This document shows, piece by piece, positions 1-5,899 of a stretch of 6,637 nt of DNA. Location of the stretch: the NCBI GenBank assembly GCA_021779775.1, contig JAJYAB010000098.1, positions 1 to 6,637 of the forward strand, given 5' to 3'. Every line of letters starts with the position of its first letter. The first letter of the stretch is position 1. Below the pieces are notes generated by a model. It had not been told where the DNA came from. It did no database searches and saw nothing but the letters and a program-made list of their open reading frames with translations. The position numbers and the translations under genes are program-made. The DNA is from Actinomycetes bacterium. GTDB taxonomy: Bacteria; Actinomycetota; Acidimicrobiia; Acidimicrobiales; UBA8190.

Positions 1-83
1 AGCAGGCGTTACCGCTCGCGCTCGGCAAGCCATCCATTGACCCTCGACGCCCGCCGCCCCTCCTGCGAACATCCCCAGAAACG

Positions 84-220
84 GCGTCGCGCAGGCTGTA
101 GCGAAATGCCTGGCGTCGAGCTACAGACCACAACCCCTCGTGGTCTGAGATCGCAGATAAGCGCTACATCTTGTGGCAACCATGGAGAGTGACCTATTTC
201 GCTACAGCCTGCGCGTCGCG
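84..220. mobile_element. MITE-like palindromic element with flanking 8-bp direct repeat
   Basis: The sequence CAGGCTGTAGCGAAAT at 92-107 is repeated exactly as its reverse complement at 196-211; the perfect inverted repeat reaches 20 bp if 88-91 and 212-215 are counted. The octamer GCGTCGCG stands directly outside on both sides (84-91 and 213-220), as expected for a target-site duplication. Inside, a second stem pairs 124-131 with 140-147 around an 8-nt loop. The hexamer TGTAGC (or its complement GCTACA) occurs four times, at 97-102, 120-125, 163-168 and 201-206, which could be transposase-binding boxes. There is no room for a transposase, so the element would be non-autonomous (a MITE) or a collapsed insertion sequence. 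The parent family is not identified. The right edge lies about 25 bp from the first recognisable mazF codon. A structured RNA or chance palindromy are alternatives. Confidence 0.5.
124..147. repeat. Short hairpin inside the MITE-like element
   Basis: CAGACCAC (124-131) and GTGGTCTG (140-147) form an 8-bp perfect stem with an 8-nt loop. It lies within the larger 88-215 inverted repeat, so a transcript of the whole element could fold into a long stem with this internal hairpin. There is no T-tract after either arm, so an intrinsic terminator is unlikely. Confidence 0.4.
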
Positions 221-242
221 TTTTTGGACCCTTCAACTTCAC

Positions 243-545
243 GTACGACAAGGCGACACACGTGATCTGCTCGACAAGACCCGTCCAGTGCTGGTCCTCA
301 CCCGTCAGGCGGTTCGGCCCCATCTCACCCGAGTGACCGTGGCTCCCATCACCACCACCATCTGAGGGTTGTCGACGGAGGTGCCGGTGGGCCCGGCCAA
401 CGGCCTCGACCAGGCCGGCGTCGCCAGCTGTGACAACACCATCACCGTCCCTGCCTCCACCCTCGAACGTCCCATCGGCTACCTGATGGCCGCCCAAGAG
501 GCGATCCGGGCTGCTTCGACCTTCTTTGACCTGGTCGGCGGTTGA
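243..545 (+). pseudogene. MazF/PemK-family toxin (endoribonuclease), broken by an in-frame stop
   Basis: Conceptual translation through one stop gives a near full-length MazF/PemK-like toxin of about 100 residues. It begins VRQGDTRD, continues with the core TRPVLVLTRQAVRPHL and VTVAPITTTI, and after the stop resumes in the same frame with GLSTEVPVGPANGLD, then SCDNTITVP and the end FFDLVGG before TGA at 543-545. MazF proteins are ribosome-independent mRNA interferases neutralised by a cognate antitoxin. The TGA at 363-365 falls where the family usually has Arg before GLSTEVPVG, so a CGA-to-TGA change is the simplest cause. The start is also poor: codon 243-245 is GTA where a GTG or ATG would be expected, and the nearest in-frame alternatives (TTG 171, GTG 189) lie inside the palindromic element. 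One residue seems missing near RDLLDKTRPV compared with my recollection of the family. No antitoxin gene is seen in the 242 bases upstream. I judge the gene dead. Confidence 0.75.
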
Positions 546-555
546 CCTGGTCGAC

Positions 556-578
556 AGCCGGCAGTAGCAAGGCCGGCT
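556..578. terminator. Hairpin between convergent genes, possible bidirectional terminator
   Basis: AGCCGGC at 556-562 pairs with GCCGGCT at 572-578, a 7-bp GC-rich stem with a 9-nt loop. It lies in the 57-bp gap between the end of the mazF remnant and the stop codon of the convergent secreted-protein gene, where a shared terminator would be expected. The T-tract is weak on both sides, and an overlapping alternative pairing exists (CAAGGC 568-573 with GCCTTG 584-589). Confidence 0.35.
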
Positions 579-602
579 TCTGCGCCTTGGCCGGCGGGTG
601 GC

Positions 603-1964
603 TCAGAAGCTCGACCCGTAGAAGCCGCTGCTCCCGAAGGCGAAGATCCCGCCGTCTGCACCCGCCAGCCGGTAGCCGGCGCCGCCAGGCGCTGCAGTCA
701 TGGCGACGACCGGCCGCACCGGCGTCACCCCCAGCTGTGGCAGGCTGCCCAAGAACGGAGCGTCGAAGGCGAAGATCCCGCCATCTTCCCCGGCCAGCCA
801 GTAGCCGCCGGTCGCCGGGTCAGCCGCCATGGCGGCCACCGGTGCGTTCAGCGCCTGGCCGCCCATCGAGCCGGAGAACTGGGCGTCGCCGAAAGCGAAC
901 ACCCCGCCGTCACTGGCGACCAGCCAGTAGCCACCACCGTCGGGGGTGGCGGCCATACCCACGACCGGTGCGTTCAGCACCTGGCCGCCCATCGAGCCGT
1001 AGAACCCGGTGTCGCCGAAAGCGAACACCCCGCCGTCTCCGGCGACCAGCCAGTAACCCTTTCCGTCCGGGGTCGAAGCCATGCCCACGACCGGCTTGTT
1101 CAGGTGGATGTTGCCCATCGAGCCGTAGAACTGGGCGTTGCCGAACGTGGTGACATCGCCGGCCGTGCCGCTCATGTCGTATCCCGTGCCCGAAGGCACA
1201 GCGGCGATGGCGGCGATGGCCGACCCGCCGAGCGGGTAGGGGTCGCCGTAGGCGGCGGTGTCGTCGCCACAGCCGGCGAGCCGGCCGTTGCTGTTGATGA
1301 GCCAGTACCCCTTGTCGTCGGCTGTGCGGGCCATCCCGACGACCACTTCGGGGAACGGGACGTCTGTGCTGGGCAGGCAGTTCGGGCCGCTGCTGCTCGC
1401 CTCGGCGAACCCCGAGAACCCGAAGGGTTGGGAAAAGCCCGAACTGTTGGTGATGCTGGGATCGAAGTTTGACGAGTCGGTGCTGTTCTCCAGGTTCAGC
1501 GGGTACGGACCCGTGGGCGGCGGCGGGCTGTTCGAGAACGTCACGCTCGCCTGGCAGCTCGCCCCGGCGCCGAGGGTGACCGGCGTGCCGTCCGCCTGCC
1601 CGTTGCAGTTGCCCGCCAGGACGCCGGCGTGCCCCTGGTTGGTCGCCGCCCAACCGGTGACCGTCACCGGTGCTGCCGTCACGTTCTTGATCGTGACGGT
1701 GGCTGTCTGGCTGGCACCGGGACTGATGTAGCCCATCGGCACCGGGTTCGGCGACACCTGCAGGTCCGCCGCCTCGCTGCCCACGCCCACCTGCAGCGCA
1801 GCGGCGGCCACCCCTGCGGACCCCGGCTGGGGGGCCAGTATCCCCAAGCCGGCTGTTGCCAGCACCACGGCGCACACGGCTGCCGGCAACCCCAGTCTTC
1901 GTACAACGACAAGCTGACGTCTGATGACTTGCCCGGACACTGCACGTCCTTGAACCGACAACAT
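603..1964 (-). CDS. Secreted protein with choice-of-anchor-like Ig domain and six 42-residue propeller-like repeats
   Basis: The product has 453 residues. The start is ATG at 1964, supported by AAAGGAAG just upstream. Residues 1-50 form a long, Arg-containing n-region and a hydrophobic core (about 24-44), with a likely cleavage near GSA-GVAAA, so export is expected. Residues 67-145 resemble the Ig-like 'choice-of-anchor D' (ASPM/SPD-2/Hydin-type) fold: DLQVSPNPVPMG, then TVTIKNVTAAPVTVTG and GASCQASVTF, with C120 and C137 possibly disulfide-bonded. A Ser/Pro-rich stretch follows. From residue 208 there are six repeats of 42-43 residues, starting at 208, 250, 292, 334, 376 and 419, with the signature GYWLV..DGGVFAFGD..FYGSMGG; the last is cut short at FYGSSF. 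Such repeats plausibly form beta-propeller blades. C196 and C232 could bridge the first blade. No catalytic motif or C-terminal cell-wall anchor is visible, and the substrate or partner is unknown. The repeat type is familiar from secreted proteins of actinobacteria, but the role is not established. Confidence 0.85.
   Translation of the reverse strand: MLSVQGRAVSGQVIRRQLVVVRRLGLPAAVCAVVLATAGLGILAPQPGSAGVAAAALQVGVGSEAADLQVSPNPVPMGYISPGASQTATVTIKNVTAAPVTVTGWAATNQGHAGVLAGNCNGQADGTPVTLGAGASCQASVTFSNSPPPPTGPYPLNLENSTDSSNFDPSITNSSGFSQPFGFSGFAEASSSGPNCLPSTDVPFPEVVVGMARTADDKGYWLINSNGRLAGCGDDTAAYGDPYPLGGSAIAAIAAVPSGTGYDMSGTAGDVTTFGNAQFYGSMGNIHLNKPVVGMASTPDGKGYWLVAGDGGVFAFGDTGFYGSMGGQVLNAPVVGMAATPDGGGYWLVASDGGVFAFGDAQFSGSMGGQALNAPVAAMAADPATGGYWLAGEDGGIFAFDAPFLGSLPQLGVTPVRPVVAMTAAPGGAGYRLAGADGGIFAFGSSGFYGSSF
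606..1343 (-). repeat. 126-bp tandem coding repeat array (six units)
   Basis: The C-terminal repeats of the secreted protein are visible in the DNA as a 126-bp period. The same motif beginning GTTCAG (plus-strand reading) recurs at 846, 972 and 1098. The two units at 840-965 and 966-1091 are nearly identical over long stretches, whereas the outer units have diverged. The period is a multiple of three, so gain or loss of a unit would keep the frame. Confidence 0.8.
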
Positions 1965-1967
1965 ACG

Positions 1968-1975
1968 CTTCCTTT
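1968..1975 (-). promoter_or_regulatory. Ribosome binding site of the secreted-protein gene
   Basis: On the minus strand AAAGGAAG is followed by CGT and then ATG at 1964. The AGGA core lies 5 nt from the start codon, a good Shine-Dalgarno match that fixes the start in preference to internal ATG or GTG codons. Confidence 0.6.
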
Positions 1976-2018
1976 CAGATCCGCCCGTAGCACTTGGCCA
2001 GTTCGCCGTTTTGGCGGG

Positions 2019-2330
2019 TTACGAGCAGCTCGACCAGATGGACGTGAACGATTTGCCGTCCGACCCGAGCGCGCTGGCAGTCGCCATCGTGCTGCCACTC
2101 GTATCGAACATGGTGAGGTTGAGAGGGATCGGTGCATTGGAGAGCGGCTCGGTGGTTCCGCTCTCCCACAGGGTGGATGAGAACGTTCTCGGATCTGGGG
2201 TCGCTCCTCGGAAGCGACCAACCAAAGCGGCGCTGTCACGCGTCATCAGCTCATACAGGAACGGAAAGTCCGCTTGGTCCAAGCTACGGAGCTGGACGTT
2301 GTGAACCGGGTCGCAGAGATGGGCCAGCAT
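2019..2330 (-). pseudogene. GNAT acetyltransferase N-terminal fragment joined to unrelated sequence
   Basis: This 103-codon frame begins at ATG 2330, which has AGGA 5 nt upstream. Residues 12-55 resemble the opening of GNAT N-acetyltransferases: VQLRSLDQADFPFLYEL, then GRFRGATPDP and TFSSTLW. An acetyl-CoA-binding core with its R/Q-x-x-G-x-G/A motif should follow about 40 residues later, but after W55 (around position 2165) the sequence becomes ESGTTEPLSNAPIPLNLTMF and ends DGKSFTSIWSSCS at TAA 2019-2021, with no GNAT character. The acetyltransferase is therefore truncated and probably inactive. The tail looks like the end of an exported protein, though I cannot name it, so a deletion fusing two genes is plausible. 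A longer version from GTG 2429 is possible but lacks a ribosome binding site. It lies 54 bp upstream of the secreted-protein gene on the same strand. It could instead be an expressed small protein. Confidence 0.45.
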
Positions 2331-2715
2331 GAACTTCCTATCATGACAGCGTCGGCAACGTATCTTACCTGGGCTGTACCTACCCCAACATGTGTTGTCA
2401 AGGAGTTGGGCAAGAATATCGCGTCTCACCAGTTCAGCGATAGACGCCCGTCGACAACGGAATTCGGGGCTTGTTTCATGGGCCAGCGGAGCGGAAACGA
2501 TGCAGGACGCCTACACCGTCTGGTAGGACCCCACCCCGTCGCCCGCTGCAGGCCCCACACGAATCCCTCCCTACAGGTTCCGATCGGTCGGAGCACCACG
2601 CCTGCACTGCCAGAAGGGGCGCCCAGAATTCCCCATGCTGCGCGCGCCGAACCACCAGGTGGTAGATGGTACGTTCACGGGACCTGATGGGGTGGAAAGT
2701 TACCGCGAGACATTT
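2331..2715. other. Intergenic stretch without a convincing gene
   Basis: Reading frames crossing this 385-bp region give no recognisable family on either strand. GC content is visibly lower than in the cox genes, especially at 2330-2480. A minus-strand TTGACA lies at 2396-2401 and could be a -35 box, but the hexamer at 17-bp spacing (TACAGC) is a poor -10, and TAAGAT at 2362-2367 is too far away. Because the flanking genes diverge, promoters for both the cox operon and the minus-strand genes should lie here, but I cannot place them with confidence. Confidence 0.4.
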
Positions 2716-3717
2716 ATGAATGAGGTGCCAGTCAACGAGGTGCAAGCCACTGCGAGCTCGACGTCGCCGTCGCCGTCGCCGTCGCCCACAGAGGGTGGGA
2801 GCCGCCCAGACGGTGCCGGAATCGGCACTCCCGACCAGGTGGTCGAGGCCCTGGCCCGGCACGGCTACCTCGCCGACGAAGGCCTGGCCACCGCCGTCTT
2901 CTTGGCGGTCACCCTGCAGCGGCCGCTTTTTTTGGAAGGCGAGCCGGGAACCGGAAAGACCGAGGTGGCCAAGGTCCTGTCCCGCTGGACCGGCGGCGAG
3001 CTGATCCGCCTGCAGTGCTACGAGGGCATCGACGTGACCCAAGCGGTCTATGAGTGGGACTTCGCCCGCCAGCTCCTCCATCTGCGAGCTGCAGAGCTGC
3101 GAGCCGACTCGAATCTCGAATCGGCCGAGGACGAGCTGTTCACCGAACGGTTCCTGGTCCGGCGCCCCTTGCTGCGGGCCATCGACGGACCAGGCGGCGG
3201 CGCCCCTCCCCCGGTGCTGCTGATCGACGAGATCGACCGCGCCGACGACGAGTTCGAGGCGTTCCTCCTCGAGGTGCTCTCCGACTTTACGGTGACGATT
3301 CCAGAGCTCGGGACCGTCCGCGCCACGGTCAAACCGATCGTGATCCTCACCTCGAACCGGACGCGTGACGTCCACGACGCGTTGAAGCGCCGCTCCATCT
3401 ATCACTGGCTGGCCCATCCCGACTTCGAGCGGGAGGTGGCCATCGTGGCCATGCGGGCCCCGGAGGTCGGGGAACGGCTGGCCCACCAGGTCGCCGCCGC
3501 CGTCCAGGCCATGCGGGAGATGGATCTCTACAAACCCCCGGGGGTGGCCGAGACCATCGACTGGGCCCGGGCGATCGCCGCCCTCGGGCAGCACGATCTG
3601 GACGAGCGGACCGCCACCCATACCCTCGGCATGGTGCTCAAGTACCAAGAGGACGAGAGACTGGTGGTCGGCTCGGGGATCGCCGGTCTGGTGGAGGCGG
3701 CTCGCGCCCGTGGCTGA
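2716..3717 (+). CDS. coxD: CoxD-like MoxR-family AAA+ ATPase
   Basis: From ATG 2716 the product has 333 residues, against about 295 for typical CoxD; the excess is a low-complexity N-terminus with TSPSPSPSPT at residues 16-25. The AAA+ core shows Walker A GEPGTGKT (75-82), the CoxD-typical RLQCYEGIDVTQAVYEWDFA soon after, Walker B VLLIDEID (167-174), sensor-1 Asn in LTSNRTRD (N214), and LKRRSIYHWLAHPD carrying the expected arginine residues. In Oligotropha CO dehydrogenase, CoxD is an ATP-dependent chaperone involved in sulfuration of the Mo/Cu active site, acting with the VWA protein CoxE. The next gene is coxE, overlapping by 8 bp, so the pair is translationally coupled. The start is uncertain: ATG 2635 is in frame, but residues 1-27 from there look non-coding, and no start has a strong ribosome binding site. 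The same ATPase type also serves other molybdenum hydroxylases. Confidence 0.88.
   Translation: MNEVPVNEVQATASSTSPSPSPSPTEGGSRPDGAGIGTPDQVVEALARHGYLADEGLATAVFLAVTLQRPLFLEGEPGTGKTEVAKVLSRWTGGELIRLQCYEGIDVTQAVYEWDFARQLLHLRAAELRADSNLESAEDELFTERFLVRRPLLRAIDGPGGGAPPPVLLIDEIDRADDEFEAFLLEVLSDFTVTIPELGTVRATVKPIVILTSNRTRDVHDALKRRSIYHWLAHPDFEREVAIVAMRAPEVGERLAHQVAAAVQAMREMDLYKPPGVAETIDWARAIAALGQHDLDERTATHTLGMVLKYQEDERLVVGSGIAGLVEAARARG
2762..2785 (+). repeat. CGTCGC hexanucleotide tandem repeat (four units)
   Basis: Four perfect copies of CGTCGC lie at 2762-2785 within the 5' end of coxD and encode the Ser-Pro alternation of its N-terminal tail. Slippage by whole units would add or remove Ser-Pro pairs without shifting the frame. 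Confidence 0.75.
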
Positions 3718-4915
3718 GTCGACCGGCACCGGCCAGGATGCCGGCGGCCATGACCTCGATGGCATCCACGGCCTCCACGGTCCCGAGCGCCAGGCGATCG
3801 GGACCGTGCCGGTGGCCATGGCCGTCGCTCTCCGGAAGAGGGGGGTCGAGGTTCCCGTCGACGCCACCGTCGCCTTCGGCCGGGCCCTGGGTGCCGTCGG
3901 GCTGGCCCGCCGGTCGTGGGTGTACTGGAGCGGCCGGGCCACCTTGGTGACCAAGCTCGAGGACATCCCCGTCTACGACCAGGTGTTCGCCTCGCTGTGG
4001 TCGGGCCCGCCGGGCCCGCCGACCCCCGCCGAGGGTGGAGACCCTGCCGATCCGACCACGGTGCCGATCGGCGACCAGCCGGACGGCGGGGACTTGGGCG
4101 ACGGCGATGCCTCCGAGCGCCAGGAGGTCTCGCTGGCGGCCAGCGCCACCGAGCTCCTCAGCCACAAGGACTTCGCCAGCTGCACCCCCGACGAGCTCGA
4201 AGAGGCGCAGCACCTGATGCGCTCGCTGCGCATGGAAGGCGCCCGCCGGCACACCCACCGGTGGCGGCGGTCGAGGCGAGCCCATGGGCGGGCGGACCTC
4301 CACCGGACCATCTCGGCGGCGGTCCGTAGCGGCGGGGAGATCCTCGCACCGCGCCACCTCGAGTCGGTGACCAAGCCCCGACGGCTGGTGCTGCTCTTCG
4401 ACGTCAGCGGCTCCATGGACATCTACGCCCGGGCCCTGCTCCGGCTGCTCCATGTGGTGGTGGCCGGTCGTAACGACGTGGAGGCGTTCGCGCTGGGCAC
4501 CCGCTTGACCCGGCTCACCCGCCATCTCACCTCCCACGATCCCGACACGGCGATGGCCGCGGCCACCTCAGCGGTTCCCGACTGGTCGGGGGGCACCAGG
4601 CTCGGCGAGTCGCTCCAGACCTTCAACGACCGCTTCGGGGTGCGCGGCATGGCCCGAGGCTCGGTGGTGGTCATCCTCTCCGACGGCTGGGACACCGGTG
4701 ATCCGGAGATGCTGGGGGCGGAGATGTCCCGGCTCCGTCGGGTGGCCTACCGGGTGGTCTGGGTGAACCCGATGAAGGCCACCGCGGGCTACCAGCCGTT
4801 GGCACGCGGCATGGCTGCCGCCCTGCCGTACGTCGACAGCTTTCTCGAAGGCCACTCGGTCGCCTCGCTCGGAGAGCTATCCGAGATCATCGGGCGGGAA
4901 GGGGTCCGTGCATGA
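3710..4915 (+). CDS. coxE: CoxE-like VWA domain protein
   Basis: The product has 401 residues starting at GTG 3710, which overlaps the coxD stop in GTGGCTGA; GGAGG at 3693-3697 is a distant ribosome binding site, so coupling to coxD is likely. Residues 30-105 form the helical N-terminal region typical of CoxE. A Pro/Gly/Asp-rich linker covers about 105-140, and an Arg/His-rich stretch (HTHRWRRSRRAHGRADLHR) precedes the VWA domain. The VWA domain starts near 224 with LVLLFDVSGSMD and keeps a full metal-ion-dependent adhesion site: DVSGS at 231-235, T296 in GGTRLGES, and D325 in SDGWD. It ends with VVWVNP and the CoxE-like YQPLARGMAAALPYVDSFL. CoxE partners the CoxD ATPase and is implicated in assembling the CO dehydrogenase metal centre, in a MoxR-VWA arrangement. 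The stop overlaps the ATG of the next (broken) gene in ATGA. Confidence 0.88.
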   Translation: MAESTGTGQDAGGHDLDGIHGLHGPERQAIGTVPVAMAVALRKRGVEVPVDATVAFGRALGAVGLARRSWVYWSGRATLVTKLEDIPVYDQVFASLWSGPPGPPTPAEGGDPADPTTVPIGDQPDGGDLGDGDASERQEVSLAASATELLSHKDFASCTPDELEEAQHLMRSLRMEGARRHTHRWRRSRRAHGRADLHRTISAAVRSGGEILAPRHLESVTKPRRLVLLFDVSGSMDIYARALLRLLHVVVAGRNDVEAFALGTRLTRLTRHLTSHDPDTAMAAATSAVPDWSGGTRLGESLQTFNDRFGVRGMARGSVVVILSDGWDTGDPEMLGAEMSRLRRVAYRVVWVNPMKATAGYQPLARGMAAALPYVDSFLEGHSVASLGELSEIIGREGVRA

Positions 4916-5155
4916 AGGAAGTCCTCGGCGACGTCGAACGATGGCAGGAGGTGGGCAGCCGGGTGGCCCCGGTGGCATCGCCAGCTTCGCCGGGCAGCGC
5001 ACCCCGCCAGTTCGCCTCGAATCTGTCCTATGGTGGCTTTTGCCGACCGAAGGCGATCTGGAACGTGACCTGATCAAGAGCCGGCTGGACCTGGTCTGCG
5101 AGGCCTCCTGCGAAGGGGAGCCCGTCGACATCGGCACCATGGAGGTTCCCGACCG
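4912..5155 (+). pseudogene. Truncated CoxF/XdhC-family remnant
   Basis: An ATG at 4912 overlaps the coxE stop (ATGA), the usual coupling in this operon type. It opens a frame reading MKEVLGDVERWQEVGSRVA and then SPGSAPRQ, close to the N-terminus of XdhC/CoxF proteins (helix, RVA strand, GSAPR loop). After about residue 33 the match is lost, and the frame stops at 5071-5073 after only 53 codons, whereas the family has roughly 250-400 residues. The conserved SVSGGCVEGAV-type motif and the C-terminal Rossmann domain are absent. The remaining DNA to 5155 has another open frame, ending SCEGEPVDIGTMEVPDRWS at 5165, that I do not recognise. A large internal deletion, with or without a frameshift, is the simplest reading. 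XdhC-like proteins bind molybdenum cofactor and aid its sulfuration and insertion, so the function would have to come from another copy. Confidence 0.6.
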
Positions 5156-5839
5156 ATGGAGCTAGTCAACGAATTCCGCGTTTCCGTGCCCTTGGACCGG
5201 GCTTGGGAGGCGCTGACCGATCTCGAGCGGGTGGCACCGTGCATGCCCGGTGCCCAGCTCCAGAAGGTGGAGGGCGACGACTACCACGGGACAGTGAAGG
5301 TGAAGGTCGGTCCCATCACCACCCAGTACAAAGGAGTCGCCCACTTCACCGAGCGGGACGACGTGGCCCACCGGGCGGTCCTGCGAGCCGAGGGCCGGGA
5401 GACCCGAGGCCAGGGCAACGCCACCGCCACCGTGTCGGCCACCCTGGTGGACGACGGCGAGGCCACCTCGGTCTCCATCGTGACCGATCTGCAGATCACC
5501 GGACGCGTCGCCCAGTTCGGCCGGGGCGTCCTGTCCGACGTGAGCACCAAGCTCCTGGGCCAGTTCGTCAGCCGGCTGGAGGCCGACCTCCTGTCCGGCG
5601 GGACCCCCCCTGCCGAAGCCGGACCGGGTACCGTCTCGCCAGCCGGCCCGGATGCCGCCGACGGGCAGGGCCCGGTCAGTGTCGCCCCCCCCACCGTTCG
5701 CCTCATCGACAGTCCCGAGGCGGAGCCGGCAGACCTGGTGGACATGGCCGGCAGCGCGGTAATGAAGCGGGTGGTGCCGGCGCTCATCGCCGTCGTGATC
5801 GTGCTGACGGCGCGTAAGGTGTGGAAAGGTCGCCGGTAG
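5156..5839 (+). CDS. coxG: CoxG-like SRPBCC protein with C-terminal membrane anchor
   Basis: The product has 227 residues. ATG 5156 is preceded by GGAGG at 5141-5145 with a 10-nt gap. Residues 1-147 form an SRPBCC (START/Bet v1-like) domain of the CO dehydrogenase subunit G type: NEFRVSVPLDRAWEALTDLE, then PCMPGAQL (28-35), VKVKVGPI, and near the end GRVAQFGRGVLSDVS followed by KLLGQF. A Pro/Gly/Ala-rich linker spans about 150-195. The C-terminus AVMKRVVPALIAVVIVLTAR followed by KVWKGRR is a hydrophobic segment (about 206-219) with positive ends, consistent with a tail anchor facing the cytoplasm. In Oligotropha, CoxG mediates recruitment of CO dehydrogenase to the cytoplasmic membrane. Its place between maturation genes and coxM supports the name. 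Similar proteins accompany other molybdenum hydroxylases, so the substrate is not settled by this gene. Confidence 0.88.
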   Translation: MELVNEFRVSVPLDRAWEALTDLERVAPCMPGAQLQKVEGDDYHGTVKVKVGPITTQYKGVAHFTERDDVAHRAVLRAEGRETRGQGNATATVSATLVDDGEATSVSIVTDLQITGRVAQFGRGVLSDVSTKLLGQFVSRLEADLLSGGTPPAEAGPGTVSPAGPDAADGQGPVSVAPPTVRLIDSPEAEPADLVDMAGSAVMKRVVPALIAVVIVLTARKVWKGRR

Positions 5840-5888
5840 GATGTCGGTGCCGGGGAACGGAGACATCGGCCTGGCCTGATCGGGAGGT

Positions 5889-5895
5889 AGGGGAG
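5889..5895 (+). promoter_or_regulatory. Ribosome binding site of coxM
   Basis: AGGGGAG lies 4 nt before GTG 5900. It is the strongest Shine-Dalgarno match in the cox operon and fixes GTG as the start, giving the family-typical MKLPPFEY opening. Confidence 0.6.
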
Positions 5896-5899
5896 AACC

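Noticed and set aside
363..365. TGA in mazF as a selenocysteine or programmed readthrough codon
   Set aside because: The family has Arg rather than Cys at this position, no SECIS-like stem follows, and the start is degenerate too, so a nonsense mutation is simpler.
9..497. 162-codon minus-strand open frame covering the MITE-like element and mazF remnant
   Set aside because: It is antisense to a recognisable mazF frame, has Gly/Arg-rich shadow composition and shows no family resemblance.
2373..2401. TTGACA-containing minus-strand promoter for the GNAT-like frame
   Set aside because: The -35 box is perfect but the -10 candidate at proper spacing matches poorly, so it is mentioned only within the intergenic entry.
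2274..2687. 137-codon plus-strand frame upstream of coxD
   Set aside because: It has no recognisable domain, overlaps the better supported minus-strand GNAT-like frame, and its composition looks non-coding.
2476..3966. 496-codon minus-strand frame
   Set aside because: It is a GC-rich shadow antisense to coxD and coxE, both of which carry intact family motifs.
5840..5867. GATGTC...GACATC inverted repeat between coxG and coxM as a terminator
   Set aside because: It has a 6-bp stem with a 16-nt loop and no T-tract, and it lies inside an operon with a strong downstream ribosome binding site.
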